Source: an uncultured Parasphingopyxis sp.
GTDB lineage: Bacteria; Pseudomonadota; Alphaproteobacteria; Sphingomonadales; Sphingomonadaceae
Length of the DNA stretch: 35,257 nucleotides
Direction of reading: 5' to 3'
Assembly (NCBI RefSeq): GCF_937129435.1
Contig: NZ_CAKZNF010000060.1
Location: forward strand, 1 to 35,257
The notes beneath the pieces were generated by a model. That model was not told the origin of the DNA and made no database searches. It was given only the letters and a program-made list of their open reading frames with translations. Below, piece after piece: positions 7,613 to 16,047 of this stretch (its first letter is position 1; each line of letters opens with the position of its first letter). Position numbers and translations under genes: made by a program.

Positions 7613-8269
7613 GTGACGTTCAAGGCGGTGATCTGGGATTTCGGCGGGGTGATCACCTCCTCGCCCTTCGACGCGTTCAACCGGCTGGAGCATGAGCGCG
7701 GCGTCGAGACGAACACGATCCGGCGGATCAATGCGACCGATCCCGACGACAATGCCTGGGCGAAGTTCGAGCGATCGGAGATCGATGCCGCCGGTTTCGA
7801 CGCCGCCTTCGTGGCCGAAGCGCAGGCCATCGGTGTCGACAACATCACCGGCATGGATGTGCTCGCCTGCCTCTCCGGCGATATCCGGCCGCGCATGGTT
7901 GCCGCTCTCGATGCCCTGAAAGCCGAAGGCCTCACTATCGGCTGCATCACCAACAATGTCCGTTCGGGCAGCGGTGCAGGAATGGCGCGCGACCCCGAAA
8001 AAGCCGAGCGGGTCGAAGCGATTATGGCGCGCTTCGACCATGTCATCGAAAGCTCCAAGGCGGGCGTGCGCAAGCCCGATCCAAGGATCTACGAGATGAT
8101 GTGCGAGGCGATCGATACGGCGCCAGGCGACTGCGTCTATCTCGACGACCTCGGCATCAACTGCAAACCGGCGGCCGCACTCGGCATGCACGCGATCAAG
8201 GTGACCGGCGAGGAGCAGGCACTGACCGATCTGCGCGCCGCGCTCGGCAAGGGGCCGGACTGGCCCTAA
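7613..8269 (+). CDS. HAD-superfamily (subfamily IA) hydrolase
   Basis: A 218-residue HAD hydrolase resembling the N-terminal phosphatase-like domain of ACAD10/11 and YihX-type proteins. Motif I is WDFGGVITSS with nucleophile Asp9; the usual second Asp (+2) is Gly, as in several members of this subgroup. Motif II Thr/Asn is in CITNN, motif III Lys in SSKAGVRKPD, and motif IV Asp pair in VYLDDLG. I prefer GTG 7613, preceded by GGGGAAG (7601-7607), over the GTG at 7586 that overlaps the VIT stop, because homologous proteins begin right at this strand. Substrate unknown. Its stop codon interleaves with that of the convergent universal stress gene. Confidence 0.85.
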   Translation: MTFKAVIWDFGGVITSSPFDAFNRLEHERGVETNTIRRINATDPDDNAWAKFERSEIDAAGFDAAFVAEAQAIGVDNITGMDVLACLSGDIRPRMVAALDALKAEGLTIGCITNNVRSGSGAGMARDPEKAERVEAIMARFDHVIESSKAGVRKPDPRIYEMMCEAIDTAPGDCVYLDDLGINCKPAAALGMHAIKVTGEEQALTDLRAALGKGPDWP

Positions 8270-9075
8270 TGCATCATGAGCACCGGCACCGGCGAATTCT
8301 GTACGAAGTGCTGGGTGAAGCCGCCGAAGACGGCCTCTCGCATCCGGCTGTGCCCGAAGGCGCCCATGACGAGATAGGCCGCCTGTTGCTGGTCAAGCAG
8401 GTCGTGCATGATCGTTTCGGGCCGGCCATGGCGTTCGCGCTCAACGATCTCGGGATGGATGCCGTGACGCGAAAGATAGGAGGCTGCCGCTTCGGCCGGG
8501 AACTGCTCGGGCGCCGCTCCGATGGTGACGAGTTGCACGCTTTCCGCGAAACCCAGCAGCGGCACAGCCGCCCGTAGCGCCCGTCCGGCCGATTCCGATC
8601 CGTTCCAGGCGACGACCGCCTTGCCGGTGCAATCGAGGCTTTTGGCTTCGGGCGGGATCGCGAAGACCGGGCAGCTTGCCGTCATGCTCAGATGCGCGAT
8701 GTGCGACGCGGCATCGTCCGCGTCATGGCCGGTACGCGGTGGAGCGCTGTCGACGACGATGTCGGCAAGCCGCGAATGCCGGACCGTCACATCCTCCGAG
8801 AAACCGGCGGCATCGACGAAATCCCAGCCGATATCCTCGCCGTCGAGCCGCTCCCTCAGCATCGCCTCCCGGTCTTTGGCGAGCGCGGCAGCGGCGTCCA
8901 ACTCCGTTGCCAGCGCATAGGCACCGCCGAACGGGTCGACGGCGACATATTGGCCGACGGGGGTGCCGTAGAGAAAGGTAATGTGGCCCGACGCCGCACG
9001 GGCGATGTCGAGCGCGGCCTCGACGCGCGAATGCAGGCCTTTGTCGTCGGAAACCGGAACGATGATCGAGCGCAT
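8266..9075 (-). CDS. Tandem-domain universal stress protein (UspA family)
   Basis: A 269-residue cytosolic protein made of two Usp domains (about 1-140 and 150-269). The second domain carries the ATP-binding signature GAFGHSRMREAVFGGFTQH, matching G-2x-G-9x-G-(S/T). The first domain has lost it, a common asymmetry in tandem Usp proteins. The start at 9075 is set by a strong GAGGAGGT ribosome binding site. An in-frame extension to 9183 lacks family similarity and would read through the promoter. An FNR/ANR box at -41.5 relative to a plausible start site indicates induction when oxygen is low, consistent with known Usp biology in proteobacteria. Confidence 0.9.
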   Translation of the reverse strand: MRSIIVPVSDDKGLHSRVEAALDIARAASGHITFLYGTPVGQYVAVDPFGGAYALATELDAAAALAKDREAMLRERLDGEDIGWDFVDAAGFSEDVTVRHSRLADIVVDSAPPRTGHDADDAASHIAHLSMTASCPVFAIPPEAKSLDCTGKAVVAWNGSESAGRALRAAVPLLGFAESVQLVTIGAAPEQFPAEAAASYLSRHGIHPEIVERERHGRPETIMHDLLDQQQAAYLVMGAFGHSRMREAVFGGFTQHFVQNSPVPVLMMH

Positions 9076-9102
9076 GGCAAACCTCCTCAGAAGATTGCGA
9101 TC

Positions 9103-9144
9103 TTTATACGCCTGTTCATGTGCAAGTGCATTGATCTCGATCAA
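9103..9144 (-). promoter_or_regulatory. FNR/ANR-box class II promoter of the usp gene
   Basis: TTGATCTCGATCAA at 9131-9144 is a perfect TTGAT-N4-ATCAA FNR/ANR site. On the minus strand TATAAA (complement of 9103-9108) gives a -10. A start near 9096 would put the box centre at -41.5, the classic position for FNR activation. The usp ATG is 21 bases further on. Confidence 0.75.
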
Positions 9145-9197
9145 GGGCAGTCGATCCTGCAATCGCGTTTGCACATCGTGCATCCCTCTTCACGTCC

Positions 9198-9211
9198 GCG
9201 TCAATTGACGC
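9198..9211. promoter_or_regulatory. 14-bp perfect palindrome upstream of the CoA-transferase genes
   Basis: GCGTCAATTGACGC is a perfect palindrome 50 bases before the CoA-transferase start at 9262. A second short dyad, TGCAC-ATC-GTGCA, lies at 9170-9182. Either could be an operator for a dimeric repressor; no regulator gene is adjacent. Confidence 0.4.
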
Positions 9212-9261
9212 ATCGGCCCCCCGCGCCCTAACAGCGGGCCGGAATTCCAGCGGAGAGCTTC

Positions 9262-9984
9262 ATGCAGAAAATCTATCCCGATGCCGCCGCCGCGCTTGAC
9301 GGGCTGTTGTTCGACGGCATGCTGATCGCCAGCGGCGGCTTCGGCCTGTGCGGCATCCCCGAACGCCTGCTGACCGCGATCCGCGATAGCGGCGTCAAGG
9401 ACCTGACCTTTGCCAGCAACAATGCCGGCATCGACAATGAGGGCATCGGGATGCTGCTCAGGACGCAGCAGGTGAAGAAGATGATCGCCTCCTATGTCGG
9501 CGAGAACAAGGAGTTCGAGCGGCAGTTTCTCTCCGGCGAGCTCGAGGTCGAATTCTGCCCGCAGGGAACGCTGGCCGAGCGGATGCGCGCAGGGGGAGCG
9601 GGCATTCCTGGCTTTTACACCAAGACCGGCGTCGGCACGCAGGTCGCCGAGGGCAAAGAGGTGAAGCAGTTCGAAGGCCGCGACGGACAGATGGAAGACT
9701 ATATCCTCGAACGCGGCCTTTTCGCCGACCTGTCGATCGTCAAGGGCTGGAAGGCCGACGAGACCGGCAACCTGATCTTCCGCAAGACGGCGCGCAATTT
9801 CAACCAGCCCGCTGCCACCTGCGGCAAGGTTTGCGTCGCCGAGGTCGAGGAAATCGTGAAACCTGGCGAACTCGATCCCGACGCCATCCACCTTCCCGGC
9901 GTGTTCGTGAACCGGCTGATCCTCGGTGCGCCCTATGACAAGAAGATCGAGTTCGAAACGACCCGCGAAAGGGAGGCTGCGTAA
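9262..9984 (+). CDS. scoA: 3-oxoacid CoA-transferase subunit A
   Basis: A 240-residue subunit of the class I CoA-transferase that moves CoA from succinyl-CoA to acetoacetate or another 3-oxo acid. The N-terminal region has the family glycine loop [11 protein letters not shown], and the middle [13 protein letters not shown] and [18 protein letters not shown] blocks are typical of subunit A. ATG 9262 follows GGAGAG. It is coupled to subunit B by a TAATG overlap. The pair lets the cell use acetoacetate or related acids. Substrate choice between succinyl-CoA:3-ketoacid and a longer 3-oxo acid (as in aromatic catabolism) is not settled, but no pca genes are seen. Confidence 0.9.
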   Translation: MQKIYPDAAAALDGLLFDGMLIASGGFGLCGIPERLLTAIRDSGVKDLTFASNNAGIDNEGIGMLLRTQQVKKMIASYVGENKEFERQFLSGELEVEFCPQGTLAERMRAGGAGIPGFYTKTGVGTQVAEGKEVKQFEGRDGQMEDYILERGLFADLSIVKGWKADETGNLIFRKTARNFNQPAATCGKVCVAEVEEIVKPGELDPDAIHLPGVFVNRLILGAPYDKKIEFETTREREAA

Positions 9985-10640
9985 TGGCCGAGGAATCGAA
10001 AGGCTGGGACCGCAACCAGATGGCCGCGCGGGCGGCGCAGGAGCTCGAGGACGGCTATTATGTCAATCTCGGCATCGGCATCCCGACGCTCGTTGCCAAC
10101 CATATCCCCGAAGGCATGCAGGTCACGCTGCAATCGGAAAACGGCATGCTCGGGATCGGGCCGTTTCCCTATCCCGACGAGGTCGATGCCGACCTGATCA
10201 ACGCCGGCAAGCAGACGATCAGCGAGCTGCCGCACAGCGCCTATTTCGACAGTGCGACGAGCTTTTCGATGATCCGCGGCGGGCATATCGACCTGACCGT
10301 GCTCGGCGCGATGGAGGTCGCGGAGAATGGCGACATCGCCAACTGGATGATCCCGGGCAAGATGATCAAGGGCATGGGCGGCGCGATGGACCTCGTCGCC
10401 GGCGTCAAGAAGATCATCGTCGTCATGGACCACACGGCGAAGGACGGCAGCCCCAAGTTCATTCCCGAATGCACGCTGCCGCTCACAGGCACCAATGTCG
10501 TCGACATGATCGTGACCAATTTGTGCGTGTTCCACCGCAAGGATCATGACAGCCCGTTCGAGCTGATCGAACTGGCGCCGGGGGTGACCGTGGACGATGT
10601 CGCCGCCGCGACGACCGCCAAATACGACGTCGCGCTCTAG
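9984..10640 (+). CDS. scoB: 3-oxoacid CoA-transferase subunit B
   Basis: A 218-residue subunit carrying the active site. The catalytic Glu52 is in the SENGMLG motif that forms the glutamyl-CoA thioester. The GIGIPT loop (30-35) supplies the oxyanion region, and the [14 protein letters not shown] and [13 protein letters not shown] blocks are diagnostic of this family. The ATG shares one base with the TAA of subunit A, ensuring balanced synthesis of the two chains. The stop is seven bases before the next start, so the TPR/hydroxylase-fold gene may be part of the same transcript. Confidence 0.92.
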   Translation: MAEESKGWDRNQMAARAAQELEDGYYVNLGIGIPTLVANHIPEGMQVTLQSENGMLGIGPFPYPDEVDADLINAGKQTISELPHSAYFDSATSFSMIRGGHIDLTVLGAMEVAENGDIANWMIPGKMIKGMGGAMDLVAGVKKIIVVMDHTAKDGSPKFIPECTLPLTGTNVVDMIVTNLCVFHRKDHDSPFELIELAPGVTVDDVAAATTAKYDVAL

Positions 10641-10647
10641 CCCGGAT

Positions 10648-11814
10648 ATGGCCTCGCAACCGCCGAACGACCTGCCCGCCGATTTGCGGGACGCGATGGC
10701 GTCGCTGCCGGGCGACCCGCAGAGTGCGCGCGAAAAGGCGCGGGCGGGCCTTGCCTCGCCTACGCCCGATCCGCGCTTCTGGATCATCGCCGGCCAGGCA
10801 AGTCGAATGCTGGAGGACTGGCAGGATCTCGAGATCGTCGCCGACGGCTTGCTGACGGCGGCGCCGAATGCGGTCCTCGGTCTGATCTGGAAAGGCGACG
10901 CGCTGTCGCAGCGTGGCGAGCTGCGCCTTGCCTCCGCGCATTATGCCGGGGCGAAGCGTGCTGCGGCTGACGCCGATGTGCCGCTGCCCGACGCGACGGT
11001 GCGCGATCTCGAACGCGTCGATCTCGAACTGAGCGAAATCCGGCGCACCTATTCCTTCTATCTCGAAGAAGAATTGCGGAAGAAGGGCATCACGACGGAA
11101 AATACCAGCCGTTCGTTCGCCGAAGCCTTTGCCGCGCTTGCAGGGACGCACGAGCCGGAAATGGGGCTGCAGCGCCCGACGATGCTTTTCTATCCCGGGC
11201 TGCCGGAGAGCCGCTTCTACGACAAAACCGATTTCGAATGGGCGGCCGCGCTTGAAGCGGAAACGGACGCGATCCGCAGCGAACTTCACGGTGTGATCGA
11301 GCAGGATGCCGATTTTCGGCCCTATATCGAAGGAACGGCCGAGGAAGCCGCCGCGGCGGCGGTGCAGGTTCAGGACGGTTCGGGGTTGAGTGCCTATTTG
11401 CTTTGGGACCATGGTCGCCCAGTCGAGGACCATCTCGGGCGTTGCCCGGCAACGGCAGCAGCGCTGGAGCCGGTGCCCCAGCCCGACCTGACGGGCCGTT
11501 GCCCCGTCGCTGCCTTCTGGCGCCTGTCCGGAGGAATCGAGATCCCGGCGCGCAACGGCATGCTCAACTGCCGGTTGATCGCGCATCTGCCGTTGATCGT
11601 GCCGCCAGGTGCCGGTGTTATCGTCGATGGTGAACGGCGCGACTGGAACGCCGGCGAATTGCTGATCTTCAATGACAGCATCGGCCATCAGATCCGCAAC
11701 GAAAGCGATGAGGATGCAATCGTCCTGCTGTTCGATGTCGCGCGGCCGGAAATCGGGGAGCAGGACTGGGCGGCGCTATCGGCGCTGTTCGCGGCCGTCG
11801 ACAGCTTCCGCTGA
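10648..11814 (+). CDS. TPR-linked Asp/Asn beta-hydroxylase-fold protein, active site degenerate
   Basis: A 388-residue protein. Residues about 1-135 are helical TPR-like. Residues about 175-370 match the aspartyl/asparaginyl beta-hydroxylase domain (LpxO/AspH type), with FYPGLP, a SAYLLW segment and NGMLNCRLIAHLPLIVPPG. Family members bind Fe(II) with a His in PPHTG and a His in the EH..W segment, and 2-oxoglutarate with a nearby Arg. Here the first His position is Arg302 (IPARNG), the second His347 is kept (SIGHQIRN), His313 is kept, and the expected Arg before the last strand is Ala357. So a normal iron/2-oxoglutarate site seems unlikely. ATG 10648 was chosen over an upstream in-frame start that lies inside scoB. 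Family alignment is from memory. Confidence 0.78.
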   Translation: MASQPPNDLPADLRDAMASLPGDPQSAREKARAGLASPTPDPRFWIIAGQASRMLEDWQDLEIVADGLLTAAPNAVLGLIWKGDALSQRGELRLASAHYAGAKRAAADADVPLPDATVRDLERVDLELSEIRRTYSFYLEEELRKKGITTENTSRSFAEAFAALAGTHEPEMGLQRPTMLFYPGLPESRFYDKTDFEWAAALEAETDAIRSELHGVIEQDADFRPYIEGTAEEAAAAAVQVQDGSGLSAYLLWDHGRPVEDHLGRCPATAAALEPVPQPDLTGRCPVAAFWRLSGGIEIPARNGMLNCRLIAHLPLIVPPGAGVIVDGERRDWNAGELLIFNDSIGHQIRNESDEDAIVLLFDVARPEIGEQDWAALSALFAAVDSFR

Positions 11815-11951
11815 TTTCCGGGGTTTCGCTTCCCGCGCGAACTCTATATTGCAGCGCAACATAAGCGGACCGGTCGGGGCCGTTTCTCTATCATCGATCA
11901 ATTCGGGGCTCATGGCGAAAGGCTGTGCGGACCGATCACGGAAAGCGCGTC

Positions 11952-13439
11952 ATGGCCCTTCACCGCAATTTCCGGCGCGACTGGCTGTCGGCGCCGAAGA
12001 CCGAGTTTCTCGCCGGCCTCGTCGTCGCGCTGGCGCTGATCCCGGAGGCGATCGGCTTTTCGATCATCGCCGGCGTCGACCCGCGCGTCGGCCTTTATGC
12101 GAGCTTTTCGATCGCCGTGATCACGGCGATGCTTGGTGGGCGGCCGGGCATGATCTCGGCGGCGACGGCGGCCGTCGCCGTCCTCGTCATCCCGTTAGTG
12201 CGCGATCATGGCGTCGAATATCTGTTTGCCGCGACGATCCTCATGGGCGTGTTTCAGGCGGTTGCCGGCTTGCTGAGGCTCGACCTGCTCATGCGTTTCG
12301 TATCGCGCTCGGTCATCACCGGTTTCGTCAACGCGCTCGCGATCCTGATCTTCATGGCGCAGCTTCCGCAGCTGACCGGCGAGCATTTCACGGTCGAGAC
12401 CTATGCGATGGTCGCGGCGGGGCTCGCGATCATTTACGGCCTGCCGAAGCTGACGAGCGCCATTCCTTCGCCGCTCGCTGCGATCGTCCTGCTGGCAACG
12501 GTCAGCATCACGATGGGCCTCGGCGTGTCGACGGTCGGCGATATGGGCGATCTGCCCGATAGCGTCCCGTTCTTCCACCTGCCGATGGTGCCGCTGACGT
12601 GGGAAACGCTCCAGATCGTCGCGCCCTATGCGGCCGCCATGGCCGCGGTCGGGCTCCTCGAATCGCTGCTGACCGCATCCATCGTCGACGACATGACCGA
12701 AACGCGCAGCGACAAGCGGCAGGAATGCTACGGTCAGGGGGCCGCCAATTTCTTCACCGGTTTCATCGGCGGCATGGGCGGTTGCGCAATGATCGGCCAG
12801 TCGGTCATCAACATCAAATCGGGTGGAAGGCGCCGGCTTTCGACGATGATCGCGGGCATCATGCTGCTCGTGCTGATCGTGGCGCTGGGGCCGCTGGTGG
12901 CGCAGATCCCGATGCCGGCGCTCGTCGCCGTGATGATTTTCGTGTCGATCAGCACCTTCCGCTGGAAGAGCTTTGCCGAGATCACCCATTATCCCAAAGC
13001 CTCGACCGTCGTGATGCTGGCGACGGTGGTCACCGTCGTGTGGACGCACGATCTGGCACAGGGCGTGCTCGTCGGCGTGCTGCTGAGCGGGATCTTCTTC
13101 GCCTACAAGGTGCGCCAGCTCGTCACGATCGATACGAGCCGCGAAGGCACCACGCGCCACTATGTGATCGCCGGGCAGATCTTCTTCGCCTCGATCGACC
13201 GGATCACCGAAGAGGTCGAATTCAACGAGGATGGCGTGACCGACATCGATATCGATCTCACACATGCGCACTTCTGGGACGTGTCGGCGACGGGCGTGCT
13301 CGACAAGGTCGTCGGCCGGCTGCAGGGGGAGGGCAAGACCGTTCGCGTCATCGGTCTCAACCAGGCGAGCGCGACGCTGATCGACAAATATAGCGACAAC
13401 GAAAAGCCGTTCAGCAGCCTTGGCGTGGTCGGCCATTGA
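11952..13439 (+). CDS. SulP-family anion transporter with STAS domain
   Basis: A 495-residue inner-membrane transporter of the SulP (SLC26) family, carrying sulfate, bicarbonate or another small anion. Residues about 20-390 contain the transmembrane core. The first core helix region has [24 protein letters not shown], the family signature, and [18 protein letters not shown] is the conserved loop. Residues about 405-480 form a STAS domain ([23 protein letters not shown]). ATG 11952 is preceded by GGAAAG; the GTG at 11925 has no ribosome binding site. No carbonic anhydrase is adjacent, so the anion is not indicated. Confidence 0.92.
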   Translation: MALHRNFRRDWLSAPKTEFLAGLVVALALIPEAIGFSIIAGVDPRVGLYASFSIAVITAMLGGRPGMISAATAAVAVLVIPLVRDHGVEYLFAATILMGVFQAVAGLLRLDLLMRFVSRSVITGFVNALAILIFMAQLPQLTGEHFTVETYAMVAAGLAIIYGLPKLTSAIPSPLAAIVLLATVSITMGLGVSTVGDMGDLPDSVPFFHLPMVPLTWETLQIVAPYAAAMAAVGLLESLLTASIVDDMTETRSDKRQECYGQGAANFFTGFIGGMGGCAMIGQSVINIKSGGRRRLSTMIAGIMLLVLIVALGPLVAQIPMPALVAVMIFVSISTFRWKSFAEITHYPKASTVVMLATVVTVVWTHDLAQGVLVGVLLSGIFFAYKVRQLVTIDTSREGTTRHYVIAGQIFFASIDRITEEVEFNEDGVTDIDIDLTHAHFWDVSATGVLDKVVGRLQGEGKTVRVIGLNQASATLIDKYSDNEKPFSSLGVVGH

Positions 13440-13488
13440 CGCTCCGCCCCGCGGCCCCCCAAGGAGGTGGAGAAGGAGAGGACCGACC

Positions 13489-14118
13489 ATGATCAAACTG
13501 CACCATCTGCGCTTCTCGCGCTCGACGCGGATCATCTGGCTGCTGGAGGAACTGGGCGTTGAATATGACATCGAGATGCACGACCGGAATCCCGAAACCA
13601 ACCGGTCGCAGGACGATCTCTACGCCGTCCATCCGCTCGGCAAGGCGCCGACGGTCGAGGTGGACGGCCATGTCATGGTCGAATCGAGCGCGATCATCGA
13701 ATATCTGATCGAGCGGTTCGGCGACGGGAAGCTCGCGCCGGCCGACGAGGCCGACCGCGCCCCCTATCTCGAATGGCTGCATTTCGCCGAAGGCACGATG
13801 GCCATGCCGATCCTGCTGACATTGCTCGGGCCGCGTTTCGGCGGGCTGGGCGACGCGCTTGGCGGCTTTGTCGGCGGGGAAGTGACCAAACTGCTCGATT
13901 ATGTCGATGCGCATATGGATCGGCGGGAGTTCGTGGTCGGAGACACGCTCACAGGGGCTGACATCAATCTCGAATATCTGCTCGAGCTGGCGAACCTGCC
14001 GGGGCTGCTCAACGAGCGGCCCAACGCCAAGGCGTATCTGGAACGGCTGATGGCTTTGCCCGGATACAAGGCCGCAATCGATATCGGCGGGCCGCTCGTG
14101 CCGGGCCTGGGCGGCTGA
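13489..14118 (+). CDS. Glutathione S-transferase
   Basis: A 209-residue GST. The N-terminal thioredoxin fold begins KLHHLRFSRSTRIIWLLEELG, with the catalytic-loop Ser in SRST and the cis-Pro/Glu-Ser glutathione site in KAPTVEVDGHVMVESSAI. The helical C-terminal domain contains the GDTLTGADIN capping-box region. Two ribosome binding sites precede it (AAGGAGGTG at 13461-13469 and AAGGAG at 13473-13478); ATG 13489 fits the second. It conjugates glutathione to electrophiles in the cytosol, substrate unknown. A second GST of similar type lies at 25463. A hairpin follows its stop. Confidence 0.92.
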   Translation: MIKLHHLRFSRSTRIIWLLEELGVEYDIEMHDRNPETNRSQDDLYAVHPLGKAPTVEVDGHVMVESSAIIEYLIERFGDGKLAPADEADRAPYLEWLHFAEGTMAMPILLTLLGPRFGGLGDALGGFVGGEVTKLLDYVDAHMDRREFVVGDTLTGADINLEYLLELANLPGLLNERPNAKAYLERLMALPGYKAAIDIGGPLVPGLGG

Positions 14119-14125
14119 CCCGGTT

Positions 14126-14165
14126 CGCCGCCATAACGCCGCATCGGTGCGGTGCTATGGCGGCG
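14126..14165. terminator. Long hairpin between convergent genes
   Basis: CGCCGCCATA (14126-14135) pairs with TATGGCGGCG (14156-14165), and CGCCGCA pairs with TGCGGTG inside, around a TCGG loop. There is one mismatch and a G-T pair. No T-tract follows on either strand. Its placement between convergent gene ends suggests a transcription stop for both. Confidence 0.6.
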
Positions 14166-14180
14166 CGGGGGGTGAGCTAA

Positions 14181-14792
14181 TTAAAAGCCGACGGTAGCGC
14201 CGATCATGAACTGTTCGGGATCATAGGCACCGCTGGCTTCGCGGTGCCGGTATTCGGCGCGGATGCCGATATCGCGGCCGACCATGTAACGCGCGCCGAG
14301 TCCGTAGATGATTCCGTCCATCGAATCGTCGGCATCAAAGGTCGCGCCGGTCGCAAGGTCGGTGACAGTGATATCGACCTGCTCGCCGCCATAGCCGGCG
14401 ATGCCGTACGCGGCGAAGCCGGGCAGAGGCGCGAGACCGAGCCGCGCGGTGCCGCTCCAGTTGAAGCGCGCCTGGCTGCGGACTTCGCGGTCGTTGCCGT
14501 TGTTGGAAACGATCGCCGTGGTCTCGCCGGTCGAATCGCCGATATTGGCCTCCACGGCCATATAGCCGAGCGGAAAGACCGGGAGTTCGACGCCGACGAA
14601 CGCGCCGTAGTCGACGCCGTTGCTTTCATCGCTCGCGGTGATCGTGCCGGGCTCGCCGAAGCGGCTGGCGCTGCGTTCGCCGGTGCCGGCTTCGAGGCCC
14701 ATATAGATGTCGGGAATGAAAGGGAGGCTCTGGGCGTGCGCGGGCGCCGAAACGGCCGCCGCCATTAGAAGGGAAATCGCTGCATATTTCAT
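14181..14792 (-). CDS. Outer-membrane beta-barrel protein (OmpA-like/opacity family)
   Basis: A 203-residue secreted protein. Residues 1-21 are a signal peptide (KYAAISLLMAAAVSAP) with a likely cleavage after AHA. The mature part shows alternating aromatic/hydrophobic strands consistent with an eight-stranded barrel: DIYMGLEAGTG, GAFVGVELPVF, ARLGLAPLPGFAAYGIAGYGG, IIYGLGARYMV, GIRAEYRHRE. It ends in Phe (ATVGF), the BAM recognition signal. ATG 14792 is preferred over the GTG at 14810, since it places the signal peptide at the N-terminus. Function is probably structural or a small porin; nothing more specific can be read. Confidence 0.85.
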   Translation of the reverse strand: MKYAAISLLMAAAVSAPAHAQSLPFIPDIYMGLEAGTGERSASRFGEPGTITASDESNGVDYGAFVGVELPVFPLGYMAVEANIGDSTGETTAIVSNNGNDREVRSQARFNWSGTARLGLAPLPGFAAYGIAGYGGEQVDITVTDLATGATFDADDSMDGIIYGLGARYMVGRDIGIRAEYRHREASGAYDPEQFMIGATVGF

Positions 14793-14849
14793 GGCTCTGG
14801 TCCTACTCACACTGTTCGCCCCCGTGAGACGGGTTTCGGCCGAACATGG

Positions 14850-14865
14850 TTAAGAAGTTGTAAAC
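14850..14865 (-). promoter_or_regulatory. Weak CtrA-like motif upstream of the outer-membrane protein gene
   Basis: On the minus strand the sequence reads GTTTACAACTTCTTAA. TTTA-N7-TTAA differs at one position from the CtrA full site TTAA-N7-TTAA(C). It is an AT-rich island about 60 bases before the start codon. One mismatch in a short motif makes chance plausible. Confidence 0.25.
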
Positions 14866-14913
14866 CATGATCCGGCTTGCGACGGACGGACTCGGAGCGG
14901 CGGTGAGCGGGGG

Positions 14914-16047
14914 CTAGAAGTTGCAGCCGCGCGCGGTGACGGGCCAGAGCGCGGCGAGCTGGCCGTTTTCGACGACATGATAGTGATCGTAGAGGTTCAC
15001 GGTGGGGTCGCAGTGCGGCACCTGGAGCGAGACGGCCGCGCCGAGCTCGCCCTGCCAGCCGGCCGCGGCAAGCGCGCCATGTTCGTCGCCCATGAAGAAG
15101 AAGGCGGCATCCTCCGGCGCGGCACCGCCTTTGACGACCGGCTTGTCGCCGTCGGTCGAGAGCGATTTGAACCCCGCATCGAGCGTCGCCATGCCCGGCG
15201 TGTTGCAGCTGACGATCCGTGTGTCGACGAACAGCGACGTTTCGAAATTGTCGGCATTCCCGGTGAGTTCGCAAACGTCGTACTGGCGATCCATGAAGAC
15301 GTAGGAGCCGGGCTGCAACTCGGTGAGCACGCCGAGTTCGGCATCGATGGCGTGGGTGCCGGTGCCGCCGCCGGAGACGATGGCCGGGGGATGGCCGGCA
15401 TCGGCAAGCGCTGCGATGACGGTCTCGAGATAGCCGGTGCGCTCGGCGATCGCGGTGCGCCGGGCTTCGAAGCCTTCGACATGCTGCTGCACGCCGCAAT
15501 AGAATTGCACCCCGCGATATGTGAGCGCGGGCTGCTGTGCGATCCGCTGGGCGAGGCGGACGGCGGCTTCGGCGTCGGTGACGCCGGTGCGGTGAATGCC
15601 GGGGTCGATGTCGATGAGCACCGACAGCGGCTTGCCGTCGCCGACCGCTTCGGCCAGCGCGGCGGCGTTGCCGGGATGGTCGACGACGACGCGCAGGTCG
15701 TCGATCCGCTTGTTGAGCGCGGCAAGCCGTGAGATGGCGGGAGCCGATGTCACGGGTGAAGTGATCAGCACCGATACCATCTCTCCGCTTGCGGTCAGCG
15801 CCTCGGCCTCACCGAGCTTCGCGCAGCAGATGCCGGCCGCGCCAGCGCCGATCTGAAGTTTCGCTATATCGAGGCTCTTGTGCGTCTTGGCGTGCGGCCG
15901 CAGCGCGAGCCCGTGGTCTCGCGCAAAATCGTCCATGCGCGCGATATTGCGTTCGAGCACGTCCCTTTCGATCACCAGCGCAGGGGTGTTGAGAGCGGAC
16001 CGCGGTTCGCCGATCAGCGCGGCATTGACGGGCTTGCGGTCGGTCAT
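14914..16047 (-). CDS. D-threonine aldolase / DSD1-family PLP enzyme
   Basis: A 377-residue fold-type III (alanine-racemase-like) PLP enzyme of the D-threonine aldolase/D-serine dehydratase (DSD1) group, which cleaves or dehydrates D-3-hydroxyamino acids. The PLP lysine is Lys54 in RPHAKTHK. SGGGTGTH (about 228-235) forms the phosphate site. Near the C-terminus PHCDPTVNL provides the His and Cys that bind the divalent metal in this family. Full length. Its ATG overlaps the TGA of the oxidase gene upstream by four bases (ATGA), so the two are one transcription unit. D-threonine aldolase versus D-serine dehydratase cannot be separated by eye. Confidence 0.9.
   Translation of the reverse strand: MTDRKPVNAALIGEPRSALNTPALVIERDVLERNIARMDDFARDHGLALRPHAKTHKSLDIAKLQIGAGAAGICCAKLGEAEALTASGEMVSVLITSPVTSAPAISRLAALNKRIDDLRVVVDHPGNAAALAEAVGDGKPLSVLIDIDPGIHRTGVTDAEAAVRLAQRIAQQPALTYRGVQFYCGVQQHVEGFEARRTAIAERTGYLETVIAALADAGHPPAIVSGGGTGTHAIDAELGVLTELQPGSYVFMDRQYDVCELTGNADNFETSLFVDTRIVSCNTPGMATLDAGFKSLSTDGDKPVVKGGAAPEDAAFFFMGDEHGALAAAGWQGELGAAVSLQVPHCDPTVNLYDHYHVVENGQLAALWPVTARGCNF

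Noticed and set aside
12195..13601. 468-codon open frame opposite the SulP gene
   Set aside because: His/Arg/Asp-rich mirror of a clear membrane transporter; no independent start signal.
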